Below the pieces are notes generated by a model. The model searched no databases and was not told where the DNA came from. It was given only the letters and a program-made list of their open reading frames with translations. A program made the translations under genes and the position numbers. A DNA stretch of 64,000 nt from Allomyces macrogynus ATCC 38327 (lineage: Eukaryota; Blastocladiomycota; Blastocladiomycetes; Blastocladiales; Blastocladiaceae): positions 1,208,338 to 1,272,337 of the forward strand of contig GG745341.1 in NCBI GenBank assembly GCA_000151295.1. Reading direction: 5' to 3'. This document shows positions 9,101-20,685 of this stretch, piece by piece (position 1 is the stretch's first letter; each line of letters begins with the position of its first letter).

Positions 9101-10146
9101 CGACGGCCACGGCACCTACTACGTGCCGTCGTTCAACGCCGTCCTATTTCTCGGGTCGCTGTGTCTCGTGGTCGGGTACCAGGACTCGGAAACGCTGTCG
9201 GGCATATTCGGGTTTTGTGTGGCCGGCGCAATGCTCATCACGTCGTTGCTGGCCGTGCTTATCATGACCGTCAAGTGGAAACTCGCGGCGTGGCGCATCG
9301 CGACGTACTGTCTCGTAATCCTGTTCTTTGACGGGATGCTCTTTGTTGCCGCGTGCACGAAACTCGCGACGGGCGCGTGGATCGCGTGCTTGTTTGCATT
9401 GTCGTTCTTTGGGCTTATGTACGTTCGCGATGCATTGTGCACGCTGGATACGCGGGCGCCGTACTCACGCTCCGCATCTACGCTAGGTTCGTTTTCAAGG
9501 ATACGTGGGCCGACATCAACCACGTACGCTCGCTCTCAACACATCTCCACCCGCACACCGTGTTGCACCCAACTCATCCACCCACTCCTCACCATAGGCC
9601 ATGGACGACAAGTTCTGGACGATGACGCAAGTCCGGCAACACCTGCGGTCGCACACGCGCGTGAAAGGGCTCGGCGTATTCGTCGCCTACGCCGACGAGG
9701 AAGTGCCACACGTCCTTTCCGCACTCGCGCACCGGCTCCCCGCGATGCCCGACGAAGTGATTCTGCTCTCGCTCAACTGCATCAAGTCGCTGCCGTTTGT
9801 CGCCGAGGAAGATCGCGTGATCTTCCGCGCCGTCGATCCGGCCAACGGCGTCTACCGGCTGCTCATTTCCTTTGGGTTTGCCGAACGGCCGCTCGATGCG
9901 CTCGCGGCGATTCAGCGCGCGAAAAAACGCGGACTGAAAGTCAAGAACGAGGACCAGGCGACGTTTTACGTGTCGCGTCACGCGGTCTTGCCGGCCCGCG
10001 ACGCCAAGGGGTTGCGCGCGGCGTTTCGCCGTGTCAAGCATTACGTCTATGAGGTGGTGTCGAGGAACTCGAATAACCAGGTGGAGACGCTCGGGTTGCC
10101 GGTCAAGGACGTGCTCGAGGTGACGAATGTGCTGATTTTGCACTGA
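6138..10146 (+). CDS. KUP/HAK-family potassium transporter
   Basis: A 1,220-residue product from six exons (6138-7912, 7979-8273, 8342-8972, 9043-9418, 9487-9523, 9598-10146), all joining in frame. Residues 1 to ~570 are a low-complexity Ser/Ala/Pro/acidic cytosolic region. The transporter core then starts with ALGILYGDVAAGPMF (cf. the family's VVYGDIGTSPLY), followed by LKADNNGEGGMLALFSL, LLGDGLVTPAI and a chain of hydrophobic helices. The C-terminal part (VKGLGVFVAYADEEVP..., then EEDRVIFRAV) matches the conserved cytosolic domain of the family. The role is high-affinity K+ uptake, probably coupled to H+, at the plasma membrane. The very long N-terminal extension is unusual for the family. 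Exon 5 is only 37 nt. The start ATG sits in a good ACCATGC context. Confidence 0.92.
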
Positions 10147-11703
10147 CGGCGGGGGATGGGGACGACTGGCGCGGGCGTGGTGCGCGAGGGGGTTGATGGC
10201 GAGGGGGACTGTGCCGGGTGGGATCGGCTTTGACCCTCGATACATTGGCTTTTGAACTCTAGAGTCAGTTAGACAAACAGGGTGCATGAATAGAGATGCT
10301 CTCAACAATGACAGACATGACAGAGACTGCAAGAAATCCAGGCACGGATCTTAAGCCATGGGGGGTCACGCTCGCGATAAAGGATGATCCCATCCACTCA
10401 CGGGGAAGATGGGATGGAGGTTGCTGCGTTATTCAGGCTCTCCAACGTTAATGACAATAACGACGGGTTATTGTCTGCGATGTGCTCCAGTGGAGATGGG
10501 CGTCAGAATGGCTGACAGGTCAATCACGGCAAGAGACATGGAACAGAAATGAGGTTCCCCTTTCATGGCAAAACGAGGCAGCAACAAAACACAATTGCTC
10601 CTCGCCAACAGGAAGCCAGAACGCTGTCACACCCTATGCTCATGGACGCGGTCTTAACTACCGACATTCCAACGCTTTGAAACGCACTGCCAGCTCCTCG
10701 CACTGATTCAACTTGTTTATGGACGGTCCAAACGCATGCATATGCAGCAGCTGAACAATCTCTGAGTGCCTCAACAGGCTGGACCACAAGTCTCATGCCA
10801 TTCATTCCTCTTGTTGATAAAATGATTCAACCACCAAAACGGCGCCATTATTCATCAGCCAGCCGACATCATCAATTCCCGTTACTTGAGTCGCTCAATG
10901 ACAGCACCAACCTGCAAGCCCCAACATACCTACCAGTACCCGGAAAAGAAGACCTACCAACGTTGTGTCAAGGTCTGTTACAAGGACAAGTGCAGGATGC
11001 ACTGATGGAAACCACGGACGTGCCGGATGCGCTCATTGATTTGCAACATCATAAAAGAACACAAACGGCACAGCTTCTCGATCCTCTCCAACTGACGCCA
11101 GTAGAGTCAATCAGTTTGCCAAATCTTTGTGAGTACCATTGGGATCGAACCAATGGTCCCATCTCTATCTCTATCTCTATCTGTTGGAACAGCATTCTGC
11201 TTGCCCCACCCAACTTGCAGTTGATGGGTGGTGCTGAGCCTTCTTGGGCAGACAAGACAAGGAATCGCCAGCAGAGGGACAGAAGAAACGCGAGGGTGAG
11301 AAAGCGATCTCGGGATTGATGCCTTGAATTTTCGTCAGTTTTGGGGTGGCCTTTGTCAAACCAAAGCGCATCTTCCCACATCTGATTTGAGCTTGCACTA
11401 AAAGCGCACGCATCTGCTGCAGCAACCTATTGCCAGACCGCACCAAGCCAGGTTGCCATCAATTCTTCACGAAGCCATAATGTTCCGAAACGTTGGCCGA
11501 GAATGGCAAAATGACCTCCAATCCATCGACTAGTCGACGCTGCAGAGTTTTCCCTCGAACGCCTTGAGCTGCCCAAGGACCTGCTGTAAGGACGGCAGCA
11601 CAGCAACCCAGTTACTCGGCCCACCGTCAAAGTGCATGATCGTTTCTTTCAATTCGGCACATTGAGGGGCTCGCGACAATGGGGGCTCATGGCTTTGTAA
11701 TCG
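10147..11703. other. Intergenic, no gene recognised
   Basis: About 1.5 kb of mixed composition, less GC-rich than the genes. It contains a short (ATCTCT)n microsatellite at 11161-11182. Open frames up to 174 codons exist, but none shows a domain, the host codon bias or consistent intron joins. It could hold the promoter of the next gene and remnants of old repeats. Confidence 0.4.
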
Positions 11704-12593
11704 ATGGCACGTTTGCTGGTACAGATGGCGCAGCTCGCTCGCATGTTCTTCACCATCAGCATCACCATCAGCGACATGGCGTTCAAGCCAGAAGCGCTCC
11801 GTTTCAACACCGAGTGCCGAATGCCGCCTCCGACGACACTCACGCAGGCCATCGACGTACCTGAAGCAATCCTTAATTTCGGCGACAAGTTCAACGTCAA
11901 GCTCGCGTGGAGCGGATATTTGTCTGCCGCCCGCACCACGAAAACCACGACGCTGACCGGCGATATCTTCATTGCGCAGCTCGACGCCGCGGCTGCAGAT
12001 GCGGTATTGATCGTGGACGGCGACACGCCACACTGGTCGGCATTCGCGACGATTCTGTTTATGCGCACGCCGAGCGATGCCTTGGCGGTCAAGGTGGCCG
12101 CGATGGACCGCATCAGCTCGGCGGCCCACGCAGCGCAGGTGGGCCTGCTCGCAGCGACATTTTCTCTCGGCCTCGAGGAAGAAATCCTGGCCAAACGGCA
12201 TGGTGCGCATGCTCGAGTGGATCGTTCCGTCCCATTCTCTCTCTCCCAGCTTGAGCTGACCGTGTCGCCGATTTCGATTGCCAGGCCCGTTTCCGGATTG
12301 TGCCAAACCGTTCCTGCCGCTCGACCCATACTCGGGGTTGCTCCTGAACTAGATCAACATGCCGTGGTCGGCCGTGCCGATCCGCATGCTGTTCGTCCAA
12401 CCGTCCCCCACGCGCGTGCACACGACCATGTTGCGCGAGTACGTGCCGTACTTGACGGTCCTCTGCACGCACCGGCAGTTCTAAGCGTCGTCGATTGCCG
12501 ACAATGGGTTTCTCCCGCAAGTTGACGGAAATGGACGTGAGTATTGACGAGGTCAGGTTGAATGGTGCGAGTTTGGTGGTCGAGATTAATTAA
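11704..12593 (+). CDS. Unidentified protein; last exon resembles the FAF2/UBX tail
   Basis: The stretch 11780-12200 has the GC3 codon bias of host genes in one frame (NFGDKFNVKLAW ... LGLEEEILAKRHG). A second coding-like segment starts after AG at 12353 (INMPWSAVPIRMLF ...). The last segment, ending at 12593, reads LTEMDVSIDEVRLNGASLVVEIN, clearly related to the end of the FAF2-like protein at 15.6 kb (LTEMDVSIEAAGLKGASLAVEID). A 64-bp intron could join the last two, but the first junction is unresolved and the start is uncertain (ATG 11704 or 11776). It may be a diverged or partly decayed relative that shares only the C-terminal exon with FAF2. No UAS or coiled-coil region could be recognised. 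Confidence 0.35.
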
Positions 12594-12625
12594 CTGTCCG
12601 GGTGGAATGCATGGGCGATTCGGTT
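12520..12625 (+). repeat. FAF2 3'-end repeat, copy B
   Basis: About 105 bp matching the last codons and 3' flank of the FAF2-like gene (15535-15660, opposite strand). It includes the coding tail and the downstream GAATGCATGG...CGATTCGGTTTTGG. Similarity continues past the stop codon, so it is DNA duplication rather than protein convergence. Confidence 0.7.
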
Positions 12626-13230
12626 TTGGGTTGGCGAGGGGGATGGATAGAGACCGAGAAAAAACAAAAACAGTTGGCACTCCCCAGTCGGTTCCCACCA
12701 ACCAAGCCTGGGTGGCAAGGCCTCGTCTGAGACGAGACACTTGAACCCACTTGCATTGTAGGAGCAAATGCCAGGTTCGTGCGGTTGATAGGCGCTGGTG
12801 ATCGGCGCTGGTGGTTGGTGTCGTCTGTTTCTTTTCCTGCTTGCAACGATGCTGCTCACACAATGAACAGCGCTCGCAATGCACCAGCGGCGGGCCTGAC
12901 GGGTGCGAGACATGCACGTGACATCCACATGCCAGACTTGCCTTGAGCAGGCGCGTCCCAGGGCCCGGCTCTCGCTCGTCGCCCAAAGATCACCTCTGTC
13001 CTCCACCAGCGCGACGCGCAGCACCAGTAGAACAGTATCTCTTGAATCTCCGGTCGCCACCATACTCTCCGCCAACTCGCGCAAGCCGCAACGTGCTGCA
13101 ACCGATCTGCACTCCGACGCGCTCACCACTGGCCTCGACTCTGGGCCGCTCCGCGACTGACTCGACGCAGCCGACTTCAACACCGTTTATCTGCTCTCAC
13201 TCTCGCCCACGTCCGACCCCGTGCGCAACG
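12626..13230. other. Intergenic, no gene recognised
   Basis: About 600 bp between two unidentified genes. No domain-bearing frame is seen. The last ~100 bp presumably hold the 5' leader of the gene starting at 13231. Confidence 0.4.
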
Positions 13231-14634
13231 ATGCCGGCGATCATCAAGGTGGAGCGCGCGCCACTTGCACCGCTAGTGCAGGGCTCGCTCCCGCCGCTTT
13301 CGCACCTGTATCCGCCAGTGTCGTTTGTAGTCTCTGGCGTCGACGCGGAACTGATGCATCGGCGCCATTGGATCGATGCTGCGACTTTTGTGCTAAGGAG
13401 GACGACGGCGCGGATTACTTCGTCGAGAACGCACCCGGCCGGCTTGTGGCCAGCACCTGCGGTTCGCGTGTCTGTGATCCGGCTACGATCGCGCCAAAAG
13501 GAGGACGAGATCATCATGCCCGTCTTCGCTGCGCTGCATTACTTTTTTTCGGTACACGTGCATCGGCATCCATCCATTCCACGGATAGTTGCCAGTGTCA
13601 CTGACGCGAATCGAATCGTCTAGACGGTCGCGCGCGACTTGACGCTCGCCCTGGCGCCGCTCGCGATCGCCGAGCCCGCGCGGCTCGCACGGTACAGACT
13701 GCCGCACCCGACAAAACCGCCCACGCGGGTGCACGAGGTCCCGATGCCGTTTACCAAGCTCGCCAAGCAGTACGAGCACGACCAGCGTCATGCCGCTCGC
13801 GCGGCAAATGCTGCCGCGTATCCCTCCGTTCGCGCGGCGATGGACGCAATCACGGCCGGCCTCGACGCGGCGGCGGCCGCCGTGGCCAAGGCGGCGCGGC
13901 ACGCGAAACGCGCTGCGAAACGCGAGGCTGCGGCCAAGGCCGAGGCCGCGCGTGGTACACGGATCGCAGCGATGCGCGTGGCCGCGGCGCGCAAAAAGTA
14001 CCTCCCGTCGGCGACCACCGCGCGTCCCAACGTCCGGACCGTGCTTCATGCCGCGCCGGTCGTGGGAGTCGCTGCTGCTGCGAGGGTCGCTACGACTGTG
14101 GCGGCCGCTCCAACGGCCACGGAGTCGGCGCTGGCCGTGGAGGTCGCGCCGTCCATGGAAGCCGCGCCGTCGATGGATGCATCTCCGGCGCCGATCGCGC
14201 CGTACCAGATCCGGCTTGCCGAGGGCGTCTCGTTTGCCGACCTGCTGCGTGGCGCCGCGGCCGCGCACGCGTGCACCGACGTGCCCCGTCTCGGCAAGCG
14301 CCCGTACGATGCTCTGATGCCCGAGTCGCGGAACCTCGACCAGGTCCTGCAGGCGGCGGTGACGGGCGCGCCGATGCCCAACCAATTTGTCGTTCTCGAG
14401 CACGTGCAGACCAAGCGGCAGTGCCACTGGAAGCCGTTTTCCGATGCCGACGTGATCCGGGGCTGGCACGCCAACGAGTCGCTCCGGCACGTCGAGCTGC
14501 CGGGGTTTGCGTACCGCGAGAGCCCGCGCGCTTGGCACCCGTTCTCAGGCGCGGTCGGCGGCCGCTGGATCGTCAAGTACAAGCCGGTCGATGTGTCGGC
14601 GGCGGTCGCGGCGGTGCGCGACGCCGGGCAGTGA
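13231..14634 (+). CDS. Unidentified Ala-rich protein, 443 aa
   Basis: Two exons (13231-13551 and 13624-14634) join in phase 0 across a 72-bp intron with a GTACAC donor. The host-like GC3 codon bias supports it as a real gene. Residues ~170-250 are a basic, alanine-rich, probably helical segment (repeats of AAK/AKR type), followed by a low-complexity Ala/Pro/Val/Ser linker. A C-terminal block of ~150 residues looks globular (YQIRLAEGVSFADLL ... HWKPFSDADVIRGWH ... GGRWIVKYKPVDV). I recognise no family. There is no signal peptide or membrane helix. It sits between the two copies (B and C) of the FAF2 3'-end repeat. Confidence 0.6.
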
Positions 14635-15583
14635 ATGATGCCGTGATCGCTATCCCGCGGCCAGGGCGCGTGTCGTCGACAGTGGTCGATGGTCGTGTTT
14701 GCTTGAACCCGTCGTTTGTGTCGATATCTCCTCCTTCCTGGTCCCCCATATTCCTTGGTACCTGCCACTTTGCATCGCTATTTTTGCTCGCGTGGAAGAT
14801 ATAGAAAAACCCGTGTCGCATGTGCATTTTGTTGAGCTCGTTCAAAGGTTCACACTCGCGATGAGCGCTCGTCGCGCACGACCGATCAGATCCCTTCTCC
14901 ATCCCTCTCCCGCGAACCCGCGCATTTCCAAAACCGGATCGTCCATGCATTCCACATTTTCTCCACCCACTGATTCATCTCGAACGCCAAACTCGCGCCC
15001 TTCAACCCGGTCTCCTCGATACCCATCTTCACGGTCTTGGTGTGGATGCACGGCTTGCATTCCTTGCGCGCTGCACATGCCATCAGCGAGCGCTTTTCCC
15101 GCAGAGCTCGACACAACGTTACGTCACCTCGCTCGTGTGTGGCGTTGTCCATGGAGAATGGAGATGGGCGACTTCAGAGAGTGAGGTAAACGCGCCTGAT
15201 TTGCACCAGAATGTCTCTCGTCCATCGTGCACCGCCTTTTGGGGCTTTCCGCTCCCCTTGTTTAAATGTGAAGGTCATTTTGAGCAAATCAGAACAGACG
15301 GCATCGCCCCAGCTCCGCCAACTTCTTGCCGAAACCTGGCATCTCCCTTGACATGGTGCAAATGTTGACGGGGCCTCCCTCAAGGAGCCCTTGTTCCCCA
15401 GGCTTGGAAGTGCCAGTGGCTGGGAGGTGCTGACTGTTTTGCATCCCGATTGTTTAGTTTTGCATCGACTTGGCGACGACTGTCATACTGGTCGGTAGTA
15501 GCCAGCAGAAGCATTCCGCCAACCTTCAGCGATCAACTTGAACCAAAACCGAATCGCTCCATGCATTCTGCACCCTCCTGGGC
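14635..15583. other. Intergenic with FAF2 tail fragment
   Basis: About 950 bp without a complete gene. It contains the isolated FAF2 3'-end repeat copy C at 14940-15035. The rest shows no recognisable coding or RNA gene. Confidence 0.45.
14940..15035 (-). pseudogene. Isolated FAF2 3'-end fragment, copy C
   Basis: On the minus strand it reads IEETGLKGASLAFEMN, matching the end of the FAF2-like protein (IEAAGLKGASLAVEID). The stop codon is replaced by read-through into the homologous 3' flank, which still resembles the flanks of copies A and B (GGAATGCATGG ... CCGGTTTTGG). No upstream UBX or UAS sequence is present, so this is a fragment. Confidence 0.65.
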
Positions 15584-15660
15584 CTAATCAATCTCGACCG
15601 CCAAACTCGCGCCCTTCAACCCGGCCGCCTCAATACTCACGTCCATCTCCGTCAACTCGC
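15535..15660 (-). repeat. FAF2 3'-end repeat, copy A (functional gene end)
   Basis: End of the intact FAF2-like gene plus ~50 bp of 3' flank, present in two further diverged copies at 12520-12625 (+) and 14940-15035 (-). Confidence 0.7.
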
Positions 15661-16938
15661 GCCGCGGGTACATGGCCGCCAGCATGAACCCAAACCCGTT
15701 CTCGGGCTCCTCCCACTCATCGTCCACGTCCTCGATCGCGTCCTCGCCCAACGGGTCCAGCGTATCGACGTACTCGTAGACGGCGCGCACCGGATCGGAC
15801 GCGCGGAACGCACGCCGCACGCGGCCGTCGGGCAACTGGATCTGGACCAGCGCGCGGTCGGTCGTGGGTTCGGCCGGGAGGGACGCGCGGCGACTCGCAC
15901 GGGTCTGTTGGCGAGTACGCAGGGCGGCGCGTTTGGCATCGAGTTGCACCGCGGCGAGTTCGGCGGCGCGGAGGGCTTCTTCGCGCGCGCGCTCGGCTTC
16001 GCGTTGCTAGAGTCGGGAAGTGAGGTGGGGCGGCCGCAGAGTGGGAAGAGGAGGGTGGGTGACGTACGCGCTCCTGGTCGCGACGCATCGACTCCTCGTA
16101 AGCCTGGTCCTGCATCGCACGCATCTGCCGCTCGGCGTCGCGCTGCTCGCGCTCGTGTCGGACGGTCGCCATGAACAGGCCATGTGTCTGCGCGGCGTCG
16201 CGCAACTGGCGCACGAGCACATCGGACGTGACAAAACCTGCGGACGTCATGATGGTCAGCGTCCGAACGTGGCGAGACAAGATGGGTGATGGATGGTGCA
16301 CCTTCGATCCGGTGCACGACGGCGGGCTTGGTCACGCCGCTGACGCTCGTGAGCGTGATCAAGGCGAGGCACGGGTACCCTGTGGCGCCGAGCAGCGAGG
16401 CCACTTCGTAAGGCTCGGCGAGGTGCACGGGGCCATAGTAGAAGTTGATGCGCTCCTGCTGGAAAAAGTCGCGCACGTCCGGGTCGGCAAGCGTTTCTCT
16501 GTTCGATGACAAGCACGGTCAGACGGCTGTCGAGCGGGCGAGGCGAGCAAGCAAACGTACCGGCAGAACCGCACCGTGTCGTCATGGTCATCACTGTGCA
16601 GGTAGACGACGGCGAGCTGCAGCTTTTGCTTGACGTCCTGAATCAGGTCCTTGTAGGACCCGCGGTAGAAGTCCGGGTGGTCGCCCGAGTAGGTCGCCTC
16701 GTAACGCGCAACCAGCCGGTCGTAGTCGGCCAGCGACCCAGGCAAAAGCGTGTGCGTTTTCCGGAATTGCGGCAGGAACGGGAGGAGCGTCGCTATCACG
16801 GGGTTCGACAAGTTGGTTAGGAACCTGACTTGGAAGTTGGCTGCGATCCATGAAGCGGATGGGATGCGCACCGAGCATCGTGTAGAGCGCAGCGGCGACG
16901 CGCAGCGGGATGTCGAAGAGCTTGGAGAGGACGCCCAT
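15584..16938 (-). CDS. FAF2/Ubx2-like UBX-domain protein (ERAD)
   Basis: A 362-residue product from five exons (16938-16872, 16792-16561, 16498-16302, 16237-16068, 16006-15584) that close in frame. It begins with a short hydrophobic segment (IPLRVAAALYTML) that fits the ER/lipid-droplet hairpin of this family, although it is reduced. A UAS thioredoxin-like region follows (HPDFYRGSYKDLIQDVK, AVVYLHSDDHDD, GYPCLALITLTS, HRIEGFV). Next come a charged coiled coil with MQDQAYEESMRRDQER and Arg/Ala-rich sequence, and a C-terminal UBX domain (ALVQIQLPDGRVRRAF ... YPRRELTEMD). Family members recruit Cdc48/p97 to ubiquitylated ER proteins. There is no obvious N-terminal UBA domain, so it is shorter than human FAF2. 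It is divergent from TAF5. Confidence 0.85.
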
Positions 16939-17397
16939 GGCTGCAATGGAAGCGGTGCGCGGTGCGATGGTGCTTGGTTGCCAGGTGCTGCAGCGCTCGG
17001 GTCAATGCTGGCGAGCTGGTTGGTCGGTCGATGGCTGGCCTGGTCAATGGATGGCGGCAGGGCTGCTGGTGGAGCTGGTGCGCGCGCTGCGTGCAGGAGC
17101 GTCGATGCGGGTACTCTGCGGCCTCGTCGTGGTCGAGCTGGTCGTGCGATTTGAAACGCAGGTGTCGTCGCCGTGGCCGTCGTGACGATGGTTGTGCGCC
17201 GTCGATGCGCTGGCGCCTTTGCTCCCACGCGTTCTGTGCGGTGGAGCATCACGCACCCACCGCGTCACACGCATCACGTCCTCGGTTCTTTGCCCGGTCG
17301 TCGCTCATGTCGCTCGCTTTCTCCATCGTCCGCAAATCACTCTCACTTGCACCGGAGACAACTTGCCGCCAGCTCCCGCCACACGCTGCAATCTGCC
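16939..17397. other. Divergent promoter region of FAF2-like and TAF5
   Basis: 459 bp shared between two genes transcribed away from each other. No gene is recognised; chance open frames reflect high GC. Confidence 0.55.
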
Positions 17398-20108
17398 ATG
17401 GCCGACCCGTCCGCCGGTTACTTTGGCGGTGCCGGTGCTGCCGGCGCGCGCGCAGGGGCCGCGGCGACCTCGATCAAGGCCAGCGACGCCGCGCCCTATC
17501 TGGCGCGGTACAGCGCCGACAACTTTTCCGCGGCCGCCTACGATTCTTCCTACTCGAAGCTGCGCCGGTGGATCGAGGAGTCCCTTGACGTGTTCAAGGT
17601 TTGGCGCGCGGCCAAATTCAAGACGTGATCTATTGTGTGGAGCCTGATCACGCTCGTTTGCACGAATAGACGGAGCTCAAGGACATTCTCTTCCCGCTGT
17701 TCGAGCACAGCTACCTCGACATGATTGCCAAGGGCATGGTCAACGAGGGTTAGTCTCGTCTCTCCCATCGCATGTGCACTGGCTGCGATCAACTGACGGC
17801 CACGCGCCGCACAATCGCCTTGCAGCGCGCCAGTTCTTTGACAGTTACAAGTCGGACCATGTTGCGTTCCATTCCAACGACCTGCACCAGCTCGACATGA
17901 TCCATTTCCCAACGCAGATCCAGGAAAACGAGTATGCGCGCATGCACCGTTCCAACCGGTTCACCGTGTCCATGACCAGCACGACCTTCCAGCTGCTCAT
18001 TTCGTTTCTCGAGGACAACGACTTTGTTGCGCTGTTGCGCATTCTCAACACCCATGTCAAAATTGACGGTTCGCTTCGCTGGCGCGCATCTTCGTTTCGC
18101 GATCATCCCCTGATCTCCGTGCCCCTCCAACTCAGTGACCAACTCCAAGGCCAAGAAAAAGGCCTCGGGCAACACGGGCGTTCTTGGGCTCACCTCGAAC
18201 CTCGGCGAGTTTCACGCACAGTCAGAAGTACACACGGGGATGCCGCCGCTCGACGTGCGCGTGCGCGACGCAGGATCGGAGGCGGCACTCAAGGACGAGG
18301 AGGAGCGCGAGGGCGATACGANNNNNNNNNNNNNNNNNNNNNNNNNNNNNNNNNNNNNNNNNNNNNNNNNNNNNNNNNNNNNNNNNNNNNNNNNNNNNNN
18401 NNNNNNNNNNNNNNNNNNNNNCGAACTCTTACCATTTACCTATACTTCCATCTACCTCATGTGTAGCTCTCTCATCCTTTCATCTCCCCCCGGCCCCTCA
18501 CTCACGTCGGATTCCGTCCCTCCTCCCTCCCGCCTCCGGCCCGTAGCTACTCCACATTCCGCCCTTCCGATTCAGGACACTCCCCTCACACCTTGACTGG
18601 CCAATATCTTCGTGACTAAACTCAGGTCGCTTAGAAGCGTGAGCTCCTCACGCTCCATGATCCCAGCAACTGTCCCTCCAGCACCGCGCCGAGAACCCGG
18701 CCGACCCGCCACCGCCGAAACCCGTGCCGGTGCCACCCATGTGCGCTACTCCTGCGCTTTGCCGTCGCTACAGTTCGGTGACGTGACCGTATTTCCCACC
18801 GATAGGAAAGCCAAGGAAGTGCGCGAGACGGTTGAGCTGATCAAGGACGTCGCGCACCGCGCGTCGCTCTCCCCGACGTCGCTCCCGTCCATCTGCTTCT
18901 ACACGTGGCACAACACGTACGACGCGCTGACGTGCGCGACCATGACCCACGACGCGACCTTGATCGCCGCGGGCTTTTCCGACTCGGCCATTCGCATCCA
19001 CTCGCTCACGAAAGACCCGCTGCGCGCCGTGATTCCGCGACCCGGCTTAACTCCCGACGACATGCACCATCTCGGACCGGCCGATATTGATGCAATGCGA
19101 GAGCCTGAAGGGAGCCCGAGTAAGTTGTTGCGCGGGCACGCCGGCGCGGTTTTCGGGACTTCGTTCTCGCCCGACAAACGGTACCTGGTGTCGTGCTCCG
19201 AGGACCAGACGGTGCGGCTGTGGTCGCTCGAGACGTTTGCAAATGTCGTGTGTTATCGGGGGCATAGTTATCCCGTGTGGGACGTCGAGTTTGGGCCGGA
19301 GGGTACGTGTCCACGCTCCTACGATTCACGCGGATCGCGCAACTGACGGACGGTCACCAGGGCACTATTTCGCGACGGCGAGCCACGATCGCACCGCGCG
19401 GCTGTGGTCGTGCGACCACATCTACCCGCTGCGCATCTTTGCCGGGCACCTGTCGGACGTGGACGTACGTTGCGGTCTCGATCCTCGCCGACTGTCACCG
19501 TCACGTCTCACCTCGCTGCATCTCCCACAGACCGTCCGCTTCCACCCAAACTCCTCGTACCTCGCGACCGGCTCCTCCGACAAGACCGCTCGCTTATGGG
19601 ACGTGTCGCGCGGCGCCTGCGTGCGCGTTTTCCCCGGGCACTCGGGCGCGGTCCAGGCCGTGGCGTTCTCCCCCAACGGCCGCCTCTTGGCCACGGCGGG
19701 CGACGACAAGTACGTGCACCTGTGGGATATCGCGTCGGGCACGCGGATCAAGAAAATGGGCGGCCACAGGGGACTGGTCACATCGGTCGTGTTTTCAAGT
19801 GATGGCGCGCTGCTCGCGTCGGCCGGGTTGGACGGCACGGTGCGGCTGTGGGATGCGCTCAAGGGGGAGGGGGAGGACGAGCCGGTGGTCGTCGTGGATC
19901 CGGCGACGGGCAAGAAGAAGCGGAAGAAGGTGGCAAAGTACGTGAACGGGTGGAGAGGGTCGGTGGGAGGGGATGGACTGACGAACTTTGGGTGTGTAGC
20001 AACGACCTCATCGAGACGTTCCGGACCAAGAAGACGCCGGCGATCGGGGTGCAGTTTACGCGCCGTAACCTGTTGTTGGCGACGGGGCCGTTCTGTCCCG
20101 ATTTGTAA
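17398..20108 (+). CDS. TAF5: TAF5, WD40 subunit of TFIID (assembly gap inside)
   Basis: Exons 17398-17598, 17670-17748, 17826-18068 and 18136 to the gap encode the TAF5 N-terminal domain (YSKLRRWIEESLDVFK|TELKDILFPLFEHSYLDMIAKG, ARQFFDSYKSDH, YARMHRSNRFTV). After the 100-N gap, exons ~18667-18740, 18806-19302, 19361-19464, 19531-19937 and 20000-20108 encode the WD40 propeller. Visible blades include LPSICFYTWHNTYDALT, LLRGHAGAVFGTSFSPDKRY, GHYFATASHDRTARLW, RFHPNSSYLATGSSDKTARLW and a terminal VQFTRRNLLLATGPF. TAF5 scaffolds TFIID, and in many species SAGA as well. The joins after the gap are in frame; the first post-gap acceptor (18666) is the least certain. No LisH sequence is obvious, but it may be divergent. 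The gap probably lies in the linker or an intron, so little of the protein may be missing. Confidence 0.9.
18322..18421. other. 100-N assembly gap
   Basis: Exactly 100 unknown bases inside TAF5, the usual placeholder for a gap of unknown size. The sequence at 18422-18666 right of it looks intronic (pyrimidine-rich, no host codon bias). Confidence 0.95.
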
Positions 20109-20155
20109 AACGTGAATATTGGGAGTCGTCATTTGGGTGCAACTAAACCCTTGGG

Positions 20156-20685
20156 TCAGGTGTTGCGTTCAGGCACGGCGCTCATGATCCACCGGAAGCA
20201 AGTCGCAAAACACGCAGCTGTATTACTCGCCGTCGTCCCCAAAACCCGATCGATCAATAACTGATTCCGCTCCAGCTCGCCGTTCGCGAACCCCGCGAGC
20301 ATGTCCGGGTCGAGCTTGCCGTCGTGGATCTGGTCGGCCTTCAAATGCGTATTCGCAAAGTCAGCGCGAGCTTCACATGCGCGGTCCCATCGGCATATCA
20401 GCAACAGCTTGCACCCGCTGTAGACGACCCCAAACAGCGGCAAGTACTGCGCGTGCTTCGAGTCGATCCCGCGCCGCTGCAACCCGCGCTTGATCGCCAG
20501 TTTGAGCCGCTACATCCACCGCCATTCGATCGTCAGCACGCGGCACGTCCTCGAGCGCAACTGTTTAATCCACGTACGTCTAGAATCCCCCTCGTCACCG
20601 ACTTCCCGCTCCGCCCCATCCCGACACCGCTCTCCGCGGTCGCCGTTGTCGACGACGACGCGTCGCTCGCTGGGCCATCACTCAT
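20156..20685 (-). CDS. Unidentified small protein, 153 aa (start may lie further upstream)
   Basis: Two exons (20685-20578 and 20509-20156) join in phase 0 across a 68-bp intron with a GTACGT donor, a CTGAC branch-like site and a TAG acceptor, all typical of this genome. Exon 1 is Ser/Ala-rich. Exon 2 reads RLKLAIKRGLQRRGID ... YLPLFGVVYSGCKLLLICRW, then a DQIHDGKLDPDMLAGF segment. I recognise no family. The coding frame extends upstream of ATG 20685 without a stop for ~40 codons, and more coding-like sequence lies beyond, so the gene is probably longer. It is convergent with TAF5, with only 47 bp between the stops. Confidence 0.4.

Noticed and set aside
11530..12306. 258-codon minus-strand frame ending in a helical-looking tail
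   Set aside because: The plus strand over 11,880-12,200 has the host GC3 bias, so the minus frame is more likely its shadow. The tail past 11,650 is too short to judge.
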